NCBI GenBank assembly: GCA_023548195.1
Contig: JAJHZJ010000014.1
Coordinates: forward strand, 14,546,718 to 14,610,717
Reading direction: 5' to 3'
DNA: 64,000 nt
Source: Bettongia penicillata ogilbyi
Lineage: Eukaryota; Chordata; Mammalia; Diprotodontia; Potoroidae
Made by a program: the position numbers and the translations under genes. Positions within the stretch are counted from its first letter, which is position 1. Each line of letters starts with the position of its first letter. The notes beneath the pieces were generated by a model, which was given only the letters and a program-made list of their open reading frames with translations, was not told the origin of the DNA and ran no database searches. Positions 48,011 through 59,153 of the stretch are shown here, piece by piece.

Positions 48011-48784
48011 CCTTGTCCCTGAGGGTTTAAATTTTGGATATCTCTTGACTCATAATATTTCTTCACAGCATTCAGTGTCTTCTTCTGTTTACTCAAATCT
48101 CCAGACTCAACTTCTGAAATGAGACTTTATTCCAGGGCCAAGTTCTATTCCTTCTTTGCAGTACTTTTGTATGAAGTGGTCAGAATCTGTTCTTTCCTGA
48201 CTTTGATTTCTTGGAAGCCATTGGGTTCACTAGTCACATGACCAATGTTCTTTTCTGAATTCAGAGTGCTCTAGATTTCTGCCACCACTATCCCTATGAT
48301 CACTATAATTTCCATTATCTACCACCATTCTGTATCAAGTAAGAGTGTTGTGGACTCCTGGCCCTCCCCAGGCATCTTGGCCAAAAAGCTGTTGGCTCTT
48401 AGTCCTTGTCCATAATTAGATCTCTGTGAGTTGCTGAACTTTCACCTATTTTGTATCAGGACATTGCTAGCTTCCTATTCCTCCATTGGAAAAGACTGCT
48501 GTGGCTTCAGATGTGCCTCAAGCATTTCTGAAAAGAAATCTTATAGTCTGACTGTTTGTTTACCCGAACTTGAGCTGACTTTCCTGGTGGTGCTACTCTC
48601 TCAGTACCCGTACATGTTTCTTGCTTATCTTTATGTACAGTCCTTTATTGAATGAATTTTTGTCATTAAATCATTCCTGGAGCATATATAGGAGAGTTAG
48701 GTTCATTTATGACTTTTCATTACCATTGTCTTAACCAAAAGTCCCTTTCTACTGCTCTTTGTGTAATCCACAACTTTAATAGTT

Positions 48785-48992
48785 ATACATAATATATTAT
48801 ATGATATAATATATGTAAATATATTATATCATATAATATATGTAAATATATTATATGATATAATATATGTAAATATATTGTATGATATAATATATGTAAA
48901 TATATTGTATAATATATGTAAATATAATATGTTTATATAAAATATATTATATATAACACATAAAATAATATATTATATATAACTTATAATAC
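48785..48992. repeat. AT-rich minisatellite, about 27-bp unit
   Basis: The unit tatgtaaatatatta-tatgatataata recurs four to five times with small changes; the last units shrink. It is pure A/T apart from the G in tgtaaa/tgata, and self-complementary enough to form hairpins. It abuts the RTE-like LINE. Confidence 0.9.
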
Positions 48993-48994
48993 TA

Positions 48995-49682
48995 GCTCAG
49001 GGTTTGGGAGAGAAGAGGCATTAGACTAACTACCAAACTGAAGGTCTACAGAGCTGTTGTGCTTACCTTATTGTCATATGCCTGTGAAACATGAACAGTC
49101 TATGAGCGCCATGCCAGGAAACTGAGTTGCTTCCATTTGAACTGTCTTAGGAAGATTCTGAGGATTATCTGTCAGGACAAGGTACCAGACACTGAAGTCC
49201 TTGCTCAAGATGAACTTCCAAGCATTCAAACTATGCTTCAGAGAGCACAACTCCAATGAGCTGACCATGTTGTTCGAATGCAAAATGTACACTTGCCAAA
49301 AAGACTATTTTATGGAGAACTCACATCGGGCAGGCATGGTAGTCAGAAGAAATGATGCAAGGACATTCTCAAGGTCTCTCTCAAGAACTTTGGATTTGAC
49401 TTTGAAACATGGGAGACACTGGCACAGAACCACTCAGCTTGGTATGCCCACATCCAAAAGGGTTCTGTGCTCTATGAGCAAAGCAGAATTGACACAGCAC
49501 AAAGTAAATGTAGGATGCGCAGATTTGGAGTATTCACTCTAAATATTCACACAGACTATCTATGCCCAATCTGTGGGAGAGCATTCCAAGCTCATATTGG
49601 TCTGATCAGCCACAGCCAGACACATTGAAACTTCACTTTATGTCATTTTGGTCCTCTTCAAAAATGAAGGACAACAACCAAT
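48995..49682 (+). mobile_element. RTE-like LINE, ORF C-terminus and 3' end
   Basis: Assembled across broken frames, the translation shows ACET-TVYERHA, FHLNCLRKILRI, LPSIQTMLQRAQL, HVVRM, LFYGEL, then a C-terminal zinc-finger-like CPICGRAFQAHIGLISHSQTH split over 49562-49628 (Cys-x2-Cys...His-x3-His). This is the C-terminal region of an RTE/CR1-superfamily LINE. Its 3' end, 'ttggtcctcttcaaaaatga' then 'aggacaacaacc', matches the tail of the SINE at 26800-27107. Only the 3' part is present, as usual after 5' truncation; stops and frameshifts abolish coding. The clade name is inference. Confidence 0.7.
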
Positions 49683-49850
49683 ATGAAAATGTTTTACATG
49701 ATTGTACATACATAATCTTTGTAAAATTGTTTACTGCCTTAAGGATGGGGGAGGGAAGAAAGGGAGGAATCTCATTTTTTAAATGAATGTTAAAGTTTGT
49801 CTGTACATGTAATTGGAAAAAATGAGAAACTATTTTTAAAAAGAAGATGA
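49683..49850 (+). mobile_element. L1 3'UTR tail, extremely 5'-truncated
   Basis: 'tgttttacatgattgtacat', 'atgggggagggaagaaaggg', 'ttaaatgaatgttaaagttt', 'tctgtacatgtaattgg' then A-rich: the last 170 bases of a marsupial L1. Confidence 0.75.
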
Positions 49851-50392
49851 GCCCTTCAAATTGTACCCTGTTCATGACCCTGCTAATTCTATACATAGAA
49901 ACTATGCTGCCCAAAACAAAGTGGAGGGGGCAGAGTCAAGATGGCGGAGTAGAAAGACTCACGTATGCTAGGTCCGAACCCACAGCCCATGGATTTAATG
50001 TAAGAAGAGCTCCCCACAAGTTCTGAATCACTGCAGGGTGTGCAGAAACACAGTGGAAGAGATTTCCGTTCCAGAGAGCCGTCCCCAGGGTCCATCGTGC
50101 CCCAGAAAGCAGACCCCACCCCAGCGCTGCCCTGGCCAGACAGCCCCTGAGGAGCAGATCTGAGCAGGCTTCAGGGATGGAACCTCCAGCGGCTGGGAAG
50201 GTCCCTACACCCACAGACGCTACAGGTCAGTGAGAGACAGGTCTGGGCTGGCCGAGAGGGGAGCGGGGTGTCTCTGTGGCTTGGGCCCCCTCGGGAGGAA
50301 GCAGCGGGAGCAGAGGCAGGGGCAGGAAGCGGTGGAGGCAGAGGCAGCAGCGGCGGCCCCCGGGACTCCCCAAGCAGGCAGGCAGAAGCTCA

Positions 50393-50540
50393 GGTCTCTG
50401 CATAAACCCCCTGAGGGAGCCGATCCTGGGAGACAGCCCTGCCCCACCCGCTCCATTACTGAAGGTCTCTGCATAAAGCCCCTGAGGGAACTGAGCCTGG
50501 GTGATGGCCCTGCCCCCACCCAAGCACCAGAACTTAAGCT
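50393..50540 (+). repeat. HAL1 copy 3 5'UTR tandem units (2 x 71 bp)
   Basis: The unit ggtctctgcataaa.cccctgagggag begins at 50393 and 50464, followed each time by 'ctgggagaca/tgatg-gccctgccccaccc'. It is the same unit, in sense orientation, as that repeated about three times in HAL1 copy 2. Confidence 0.8.
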
Positions 50541-50664
50541 CACATTGAATAGCAGCCGCACCCACAGCTGAAAGCCCATTTGAATCTCAGACCCCAAGCA
50601 CTAGCTGGGCAGATCTAGACAGGGGTGGACAGGAATCTCAGAAGTCAAGTAACTGGCTGGGAAA

Positions 50665-51768
50665 ATGCCCAGAAAAGGGAAGAAAAATAAGACTATTGAG
50701 AGTTTTTTTGAACAGATGCAAATGATCCCGACTTTGAGATCTGACAAGGACGAGGACATATTCTTGCCATCAGGGAAAGATGTGGAGGGCGGGGCCTCAG
50801 TACCCCAGATATCCCAGGGGGATGTCAGGTGGGCTCAGGCCTTGGAAGAGCTCAAAAAGGATTTTGAAAAGCAAGTTAGACAGGTGGAGGAAAAACTGGG
50901 AAGAGAAATGAGAGAGATGCAAGAAAAGTATGAAAAACGGGTCAACACCTTGCTAAAGGAGACCCAAAAAAATGCTGAAGAAAATAACACCTTGAAAAAT
51001 AGGCTCACTCAATTGGCAAAAGAGGTTCAAAAAGCCAATGAGGAGAAGAATGCTTTCAAAAGCAGAATGAGCCAAATGGAAAAAGAGGCTCAAAAGGTCA
51101 CTGAATTTAATAGTTCTCTCAAAATTAGAATGGAACAGATGGAGTCTAATGACTTTATGAGAAACCAAGAAATCACCAAACAAAACCAAAAGAATGAAAA
51201 AATGGAAGAGAATGTGAAATATCTCATGGGAAAAACAACTGACCTGGAAAATAGATCCAGGAGAGACAATTTAAAACTTATGGGACTACCTGAAAGTCAT
51301 GATCGAAAAAAGAGCCTAGATATCATCTTCCATGAAATTATCGAGGAAAACTGCCCTGACATTCTACAACCAGAGGGCAAAATAAGTATTGAAAGAATCC
51401 ATCGATCACCACCTGAAAGAGATCCAAAAAGAGAAACTCCTAGGAACATTGTGGCCAAATTCCAGAACTCCCAGGTCAAGGAGAAAATCTTGCAAGCAGC
51501 TAGAAAGAAACAATTCCAGTATTGTGGAAATAAAATCAGGATAACTCAAGATCTAGCAGCTTCTACATTAAGGGAGCGAAGGGCGTGGAATAGGATATTC
51601 CAGAAGGCAAAGGAACTAGGACTCAAACCAAGAATCACCTACCCAGCTAAACTGAGTATAATACTTCAGGGGAAAATATGGTCTTTCAATGAAACAGAGA
51701 TCTTTCAAGCATTCTTGATGAAAAGACCAGAGCTGAAAAGAAAATTTGACTTTCAAACACAAGAATGA
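50665..51768 (+). CDS. HAL1 ORF1 protein, intact (L1 ORF1p-like RNA chaperone)
   Basis: This 367-codon frame is the only long intact coding sequence in the window. The start at 50665 is supported by the matching start in HAL1 copy 2 (MARKGKKNKTLESFF) and by a remnant in copy 1. Residues 1-30 are basic and then variable. About 55-165 form a long coiled coil rich in E/K/Q heptads (trimerisation in the L1 family). About 170-265 match the RNA-recognition domain (NLKLMGLPES, RNIVAKFQNS). About 270-367 are the C-terminal domain with RRAWNRIFQKAKELGLKPR and ITYPAKLS. Known family role: cooperative RNA binding and nucleic-acid chaperoning in the retrotransposon particle. No endonuclease or RT follows, so mobilisation would need L1 ORF2 in trans. 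Expression is not shown by sequence. Confidence 0.85.
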   Translation: MPRKGKKNKTIESFFEQMQMIPTLRSDKDEDIFLPSGKDVEGGASVPQISQGDVRWAQALEELKKDFEKQVRQVEEKLGREMREMQEKYEKRVNTLLKETQKNAEENNTLKNRLTQLAKEVQKANEEKNAFKSRMSQMEKEAQKVTEFNSSLKIRMEQMESNDFMRNQEITKQNQKNEKMEENVKYLMGKTTDLENRSRRDNLKLMGLPESHDRKKSLDIIFHEIIEENCPDILQPEGKISIERIHRSPPERDPKRETPRNIVAKFQNSQVKEKILQAARKKQFQYCGNKIRITQDLAASTLRERRAWNRIFQKAKELGLKPRITYPAKLSIILQGKIWSFNETEIFQAFLMKRPELKRKFDFQTQE

Positions 51769-52009
51769 GAAGAAGCATGAAAAAGTAAACAGCAAAGAGA
51801 AGTCATAAGGGACTTACCGAAAGTGAACTGTTTACATTCCTACTTGGAAAGACAATATTTGTAACTCTTAAAACTTTTCAGTATCTGGGTAGTTGGTGGG
51901 ATCACACACACACATGTACACGCATGCACGCACACACACATACACACATGCACACACATACAGAGACAGAGAGCACATAGTGAATTGAATAAGATGGGAC
52001 CATATCTTA

Positions 52010-52250
52010 AAAGAAGCCTAACAGGGAGAAGGCTTGGGGATGGTGCTGTCCTCTGCAGTGTTATTGTGTATACATTTTTATTACTATGATGGATTTGGCT
52101 TTCTGGTGTTGGGACTTGGCTTTCTGGTGTCTGAACAAATGTTTTGGTTCTTTCATGTGGAGAGTCTGTTGTATTTCATGATTCAAAATTGTGCTGGGAT
52201 ATTTATGGCCACTGGTTCTAATAAAGTGTTTCAAAAACCAAATAACTAGG
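52010..52250 (+). mobile_element. 3' part of a TGTAATGG-type LTR fused to HAL1 copy 3
   Basis: 'agggagaaggcttgggga', 'gtgttattgtgtatac', 'gatggatttggctttctggt', 'gtctgaacaaatgttttgg' and 'tgtatttcatgatt' align with 37858-38040 of the LTR at 37551-38074. There is no LTR 5' half anywhere near. After 'atttatggccact' (about 52214) it diverges from the LTR and passes an AATAAA-like signal (52221) into A-rich sequence. Confidence 0.65.
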
Positions 52251-52369
52251 AAACCATGCTTTGATCTAAAAATAAATTTAAGCTAGTAATAAAAAAAAAC
52301 TCAAGGTTTCTCATACTAAAATTTAAATTCATTGAAATCTTCTACATTCTTCTTCTCCATAGATCAAAA

Positions 52370-52575
52370 TGAAAGGGAGAATGATATAATAGAATGACCA
52401 CAGAATTTGTGATGTTTGGAGTCAGAATATCCAGATTTGAATTCTAAGTCTTCTAATTACTTACCTATGTGACCTTGGGGAATTCACTTTACCTCTCTTT
52501 GCCTCAATTTTCTTAGCTACATAATAATTTACATTGTGCTAGATGATATCAAATTTGCCTTCTAGTTCTAATTCT
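52370..52575 (+). repeat. MIR-type SINE
   Basis: 'gtttggagtcagaatatcc', 'gacctt-ggggaattcacttta', 'cctctctttgcctcaatttt' and 'gatgatatcaaatttgcctt' follow the MIR core order. Old copy. Confidence 0.65.
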
Positions 52576-53611
52576 TACGATGTTGTAATAAGACCAAATA
52601 CTACTAAGTATTTCCCCAGACCTGATTTTCTGAGCTACTAAGTCCCATTGTTTCTTCAAGTAGCCATTAAAGTTTTCTATCTAGTAAGGACATTGTTGAA
52701 GGAATAAAGCCATGATTTACCAATTTAGTATAATCCGCTAAATTTTTTACATACTTATATTTTCCTTTGTTTATCACTCATTCATATCTGAAAAGAAAGG
52801 GAAATATTTCTATAATCATTTTGTGAGTAAAAAGGGTTCATATCAATGTATCCTGGTTTGATTTGTACATCTGCATTTTTTTATCTCCTTGGTAAAGCTG
52901 TATAAAAACTAAGAGAAAAAAACTATTTTTAATATAGCGTTCCTTTTGTCTACTCCAACTTGAGTGTGTACTTAATTTATGTTCCCAGAAAGTATCTGCT
53001 ACCTAGAGCTCAAGGGGTAACTCTGTGGCTCTACAATCTTAAAAACTAAAGTTCCTGACCCCCATAAGGGTACTTTCAATAAATAATAGGCTATGCGTCA
53101 CAATTAGCTCTTAATAAAGACATTTATTAGTATAGTATAGTAAGAACAGTTTGTATGGAACATTCCTCCCCAAATTTTGGTTGCATTCTCCCACAAATGC
53201 ACATGATATCCATGGGAAGAGTGTACTTATCCTTAGAATACAATGGTAGTGAAGAACATGTGTAAAATACACATAAAGCACAAGCAACTTACAACTCCTA
53301 CACTAAGAAGCCTGGAAGATCTTTCTCTGTACAGAATCCTCATCCAACTCCCCACTGAATGCATACTAGATTTGCTCCTCACTATAGTCGGACTCCTTTC
53401 TCTACTCCAGGTCAATCTTGAAATTGTCTCCTCCCTCAGGTTTCTCTTTCTTTCTCCATGTCTATTAAAGTCTGTACCTTTTCTCCATTATATGCAGTGT
53501 CTCCTATTGCTTGAGTTGCTACATAGTTGATGGATACAAAGCTTTAGAAATTTCATTTTTACACTTAAAGCACCTCAATGAACAACCTCTTATTTGTTCA
53601 AACCTTGACTG
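52576..53611. other. unassigned, possible minus-strand LTR at 52980-53540
   Basis: 'cttaataaagacatttattagtatagtatag' style sequence (53110-53142, split here) looks like a reversed poly(A)-signal region and resembles 55510-55540. No boundaries could be fixed and no gene is seen. Confidence 0.3.
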
Positions 53612-53996
53612 TTTCATCCTTTCTGCTACTTGTCTATAAATTCATCAAAGTATGGCTAATTTGCTCTGCTTGTCTCCTTGTCTATTTTAATCTTTCAGCA
53701 AAAAAATATTTAAAAAAAAAAAGCAACTCTGTTCTTGGTTTAATATCTCATTAATACCTTGTGCTTACATTCTGGGCCTTCTGTGATTACATCAACTGAA
53801 GGATTTCATCCTTTCTGCTACTTGTCTATAAATTCATCAAAGTATGACTAATTTGTTCTGCTTGTCCCCTTGTCTATTTTAATCTTTCAGCAAAAAAATA
53901 TTTTTTTTAAAAAAAAAGCAACTTTATTCTTGGTTTAATATCTCATTAATACCTTGTGCTTACATTCTGGGCTTTCTGTGATTACATCAACTGAAG
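53612..53996 (+). repeat. 192-bp direct tandem duplication
   Basis: Unit 1 (53612-53803) and unit 2 (53804-53996) both start tttcatcctttctgctactt and end 'ttacatcaactgaag'. By eye I count about six substitutions plus a length change in an A/T homopolymer. Not recognised as a dispersed repeat. Confidence 0.95.
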
Positions 53997-54029
53997 TGGG
54001 GAGGGAACTCCATTCCTTAATCCATATAG

Positions 54030-54292
54030 CTGGTATAGTGGCATCAGAGGGCCTGGGCCTAGAGTCAGAAAGAATTGAGTTCTGATCTTACCTCACATAT
54101 TAGCTGTATGACCCTGAACAAGTCCGTTAACCTCTGTTTGCTTCCTTACTTCAACTGTAAAATGCGGATAATAACAGCACCCATTTCCAGGGTTGTTGTG
54201 AGGATTAAATTACTGTGAAGAATTAGATGTAAAAACTGCTTAGTACAGTGTCTGGCACATAGTAAATGCTACATTAAGTGCTTATTCCATTC
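54030..54292 (+). repeat. MIR/THER-type SINE, nearly complete
   Basis: 'gctggtatagtggcatcaga', 'gagtcagaaagaattgag', 'tgaccctgaacaagtccgtt', 'tcaactgtaaaatgcggata', 'agggttgttgtgaggattaa' and 'agtgtctggcacatagtaaa' in the expected order. Confidence 0.85.
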
Positions 54293-57200
54293 CTCTTCCT
54301 TTACCCTTAAGATATGTTATAGTGCTCATACAGTGCTTTTCACAAATATAAATAATGTGATAAACTGAATGTGGAAATACCCCTGGGTCAGAAGATGTGT
54401 TTTTTGTTTTATTTTGTTTAAAGTGGACTTTATTTACACATTGGGCCAATTTCTAATCAGACACTTCCTGAGCAGTCACAGTCAGACATAAAGACTTACT
54501 AAAACTTGATTAATGACTTATGAGAACTAGAAGTAAGCAGGCCTCTCCCAGAAGTTTGGGAAGAACTACTGAAGCCTGGCCCCTTCCCTCATGACAAATG
54601 CCACTAAAACACAAAATGTTTAAAAGAAATAAGTTTAAAAAAGTAAAAAGGAACCCAAAGAAATATCAAAGACCTCATTACGAGGAATAACTTTAAAGCT
54701 CTGGTTCTCTCACTTTTAAAACTCTTTGTAAATAAAAGGAAAACATTATTAGATTTTAAACTATGACTATTTTCCCCATTTGACCCATTCTGAAGTTGAA
54801 TCATTCTAACTCTGAAGAGAGAAGGGTTGTTTTGTTCTTGACAACCCCACCCAGTACTGATGTAATACTTTGCTTGATGAGTGCATGAAGATCCAATCCA
54901 GGAAGAGAAAAACTTTTGCTTAGTGCTCCTGGAATGGCAAAGAAGGCATCTAAATAGATCAAAGCTGAAATAAAATGAATTAATTTGCTACATCCTACGA
55001 ATAGCAGCATTCTCTTTGATTTTTATCCCCCAAAACCCATCTCCAATGAACATCCTTTCCTTATATGCAATGCTCTTTACCAAAGAGCTCTCTATCCTTT
55101 AATTAGGTTACAACTGGATAAACCACCTTCCCAACCCTATGCAACAGTATGATAACTGCAATCAGCTTACTAGTTAGGAGTTTCCAAATTCAAATCCAAG
55201 AAGACCAGAAGCTATTGTCCTTCTCGCTGTGAGGCAAAACTTGCAATTTCTGTCACTTTCCCACAAGTCCTGGGACATTTTCTAAATGAAAGGTTCCTTG
55301 CTTGCTTAGTTTAAATATTAAATTTATATTTTGGATGAGAAGTACCTAGTGCTATCTCCCAAATTCAGACTACATCTCAGAGAATAGCTGCCTAAGGTTC
55401 AAGGAATGCTTGTAGAGTTGAATCTCATAAGATCCTACATTACCAGCCCCTGTCAATGAATTTACCTTTTATGGTCAAGCAGCAAAGATAATAAGTTCAA
55501 AGAAAAGGCATTTAATAAAATAGTATAGTAGGAAAAGTAACAACAAAATATTTCCCCACAAATCTGGAGATACTCCCTACATAGTTGGGACTCCCTATAT
55601 CATAGTTTATATCCCTACACAACATCTAAAATGTTGACATATGTAGGGAACATGTAGCCACAACATGGCAATGGCTCATGTATTAAGTTTTAGTCCAGGA
55701 TACTGGTGGAACTAGAAAGGTATGTGTTAACCCTCATACTCTCACAAATAACATCTGGGACTGTAGTAAACAAAGACCTTGTAATACAGACCTGGAATAG
55801 TTCAGATTAACTTCACCCCCAATTTTTTAACTGTAAGACTAGAAAAATATAAAATCAGTTTCTCCAGTTTGGATGGGAGAGCTTATGAGATCCAAGGAAA
55901 TCTCCTTGCTGATTACTTGTAACCTTCTTGCCAGAAGTTTTTGGTTGGTTTTTTATTTTCCTAAATTGCTTTTTTTAAGAGAGAACCACTTAGTACTGAG
56001 GCTATAAGAAGATGATTTTAGTAAATTTGTTTGAACCCCCTGGTTCTGAGTGAACCATTTCACAGGATGCGAAATGCTACCTCACACAAGGGTTGATCAG
56101 CAGAACCTCCTAATCTGCTACATCTCTTAGTGTTCTAGTTCCTTTTTCTGTAACCCACACTCTGTGCTATTTCTGAAGGACATGTACCTTGGTGAGATGA
56201 TACAGAAACTCCTGATTAGTCATAAATTGCAGGAATTATGCCAAAGACAAGGAACAAGATTATCAGTGAACTATTAGAAATGAAAAGAAGTAGTCTATCT
56301 CTTTTTCTTTCCTTATCTCTATCTTCTGTCTCTGACATGACCTGGCTGGTCAGGTGACCTAGAAGTTGTGCATTGCTGAGGCAGGGTAGTATTGAGATGA
56401 AAGCAACCTATCTTTCTCAATAGTTCCATGAAGCTGTCTTTACTTTTTGGAAGTATATAATGTAAGTGATGCCTTTTTATGTTCCATGTTTATTAACACA
56501 TGTGTAACAGTGACTACCCTGACCCACACTACCTGAAGGCCAAGTGTGATATATTTCATTCTCCCATAGCCCACTATCCCAGGTATCCTCCCCCTAGCTT
56601 TAAAAAGGAATAGGTGGCATCTCATCTCTGCCATTGGCTCTACCCTCCACCAATGGTATTCCCCCAATTTTGGGGTTTCCCTTTTGCTGCAGTTCCATTT
56701 AACCACTTAACAATTGGATTAACTTTTACAAAGGAATATTTACTTTAGAGGTTTAATATACCTAGGGGTATAGCCCCCAACACTCAGGGACATAAAACCA
56801 CACATATACCTTCTCAGTATGGAAAGGGGAGGAAGATCAGTTACAAAGCTTAAATTAGATCCTATACATAATAATCTCACCAAGTTCCAAGTCCAAAGCC
56901 TCTCCTGTATTTAAATCCCAGGCATCCTGCCTTCTCAGAGCTTCCCTACTGGACTGGGAGCAATACTTGATTCACAATCCTGCCTATAAGGCTACCATGG
57001 CTCAAGTTGGAATCTAACGAGTCTATTACCTGTCCCTAGAATTGAAAAAGATAAATACTAGAACAAAACCCCAAGCGGGTCTCAGTGAAGTTGGGGGGAA
57101 GGGATATAGTCCTTCCTTTCAATCCTTCCAGTTCAGATCATGGCACCCATCCTGTGAGTGAACAGGATCTTCACCTAATCTACACAGCTAGAAAGAGAGC

Positions 57201-57935
57201 AGAAGTCTAGGTCTCCTGACCAACCAAGTAATGACTTGGATTTTCTTCATCCTTTCAGGGATAGCATCCTTTTGGCAGTGAAGCATCCTCTCTATAAAGC
57301 AGTAATGTTGCAACCTGTTCCAGCTACATGGCAATGGAGAGAGGCTGCTCACAAACATATGGTAGGAAAACACAGAATGTCTCCTCTGAGAGCCAGGTCT
57401 CTGACTTCTCCTCCATGGGTCCCTCCATGCTAGGTGATATTGTTTAACTATCTTTTAATCTTTAAACAATTATGTATCTTTTTGCACAAAGAATAGTTCT
57501 TCAGACTTTTTAAAGCAAAAAAAAAAAAAAATCCCATCTTCTATATGAAGCCTTCTCCAATTCCAGTACCTTCCCTCTGTTAATTATCTTCTCTTTATCC
57601 TATATATAGCTTGCTTTGTGTATATGTTTGCATGTTGTTTCTCTTTTAAAGGAAAGAAAATATCATGTATTACTTTAAGATGGAAAAAAGTTAAAAGAAC
57701 ATCTTAAAGGATTTTTTTTCTTTCCTTATAAGCTGTGGAGATGGAAAAACTGCTATTCCAGAAATGTATTAAGTTACTAAAATGGAAACTTTTTTCTTCT
57801 TCTGAGATAGGTTTTCTACTTACCTTCAAGAACCCCATGCCAGAACTCAAGCAATAAACACCTTGTGGAACAAGCAGATGAAACAACAAACTCCTGAGGC
57901 TTGCATTACAAGAGCTGTATTCTGATCATGTATAT
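54293..57935. other. unassigned, mostly single-copy-looking sequence
   Basis: Two segments (55510-55545 and, weakly, 56738-56770) recall the reversed poly(A)-signal block at 53110-53150, hinting at decayed LTRs. Short frames (for example 56440-56706 minus) have no recognisable domain. No splice-framed exon is convincing by eye. Confidence 0.4.
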
Positions 57936-59153
57936 ATTTTGAATTTATTGTGGGACATTGAGAGATGGAAAGCTTACACAACACCTGAAGTATTGACATA
58001 TATGAGGAACAATCTTAATTTCTGCCCAACTGATTTCTAGTTGTCCCGGCAATTCTTATCAAATAGGGAGGGCTTTCCTAATTTATTATTTCAGGCTGGT
58101 CAAATATGAAGTCATTGAGCCCCATTTTTTCTGATTTTCCATTGACTCATCTCTTCAATTGATCAGTTTTTCCATTTTAAGCAATAGCAAATGACTTTGA
58201 TGACTACATTTTATAATATAGTTTGAGATCTGGAAAATAATTTCCCATTATATTTTAGAATTTTTTTATTTCTTTATATGAATTTTCTTATTTTATTCAG
58301 CTCGTTAAAACATTCTTTTGATTTTATTGATATGACGTTAAAACAATAAACCTGTGCAGTATTCAATTTTTCTGTATTTTTTTAAGATAACTTTGTAATT
58401 GAATCTATAAAAGTATGAAGTGTACTTTGGTAGACTTTTTTTATTATTTTGAATGGAATTTCTCTATTTTCTTATCCTTTTCTTATTATCTTTCCAAAAT
58501 CCTACTTATTCTTCAGAATTTATCTTGTAGACTGTAAATTTGCTAATGCTAACAATTTCTGAATTAGTACAGTTAATTATATTGATCATTTCCTTGCATT
58601 TCTGATATAAATCTTTGAGTCCTTTATTATTTTTTTCATTGATTTATGCTCTATAAACTGTTTTATAATTTCTGCCTTTTTAATTTTATTGGTCAATTTT
58701 GTAGTAAAAGTTCCATGTGACATGAAGATATATGCATATTAGTTAAGGATCCAATTTAAATGACCTTCTAAGTCTCTGAGTTCTAGTTTTTGTAGCATTA
58801 TATTCAATTCTATTTTTTATTTACTTTTCTCTTTAATTTGTCTAAATCTGAAAGAGGAACATTAGCATCTATTACTATTATTTTGCTATTATTTATGTCA
58901 TCTTGTAATTTAGTTAATTTTTCCTTTATGAATTTAGATGCCATGGTATTTTAAGTGTATAAATTTAATATTAGTATTGGTTTATTTTTTATGGTTTCTT
59001 TTAACATTATGAAATTTATTAATATGCCCTTATTTATTTTGTGAAATTTATTTTTTGTTTCGATAAAATTATTTCAACTTCTGCTTTTCTTATTCATCTG
59101 GTACATAATAAATTTTGTTCCTGCATTTCATTTTTATTATATGAATGAATACC
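57936..59153 (-). mobile_element. ancient L1, minus strand, ORF2 region
   Basis: Plus-strand blocks in antisense order: 'ccggcaattcttatcaaata' (ORF2 C-terminal, 58045), a diverged middle (58200-58780), then 'ttgctattatttatgtcatc' and 'atttagatgccatggtattt' (58892-58952), the endonuclease segment seen also in L1 B at 11120-11180. Very AT-rich and older than the other L1s. Cut by the LTR at 59154. Confidence 0.55.

Larger units (their letters stand above)
49925..52010 (+). mobile_element. HAL1 (half-L1) copy 3, 5' complete, 3' part lost
   Basis: Starts aggggg-cagagtcaagatggcggagtag. The 5'UTR (49925-50664) is CpG-bearing and GC-rich, followed by the intact ORF1 (50665-51768) and only about 240 bp of 3'UTR, including a CA/GCA-rich stretch (51904-51960). 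At about 52010 it switches to LTR sequence. Copies 1 and 2 continue for another 800 or so bases of 3'UTR after this point. The preserved reading frame and CpGs suggest it is among the younger elements in the window. Confidence 0.9.

Noticed and set aside
50220..50597. Minus-strand 125-codon frame and plus-strand 113-codon frame in the HAL1 5'UTR
   Set aside because: GC-rich tandem-unit sequence keeps all frames open; not conserved in HAL1 copies 1 and 2 as one frame.
49899..52260. Target-site duplication around the HAL1-LTR composite
   Set aside because: The candidate 11-mers differ at one base and do not sit directly at the element ends, so I do not count it as a TSD.
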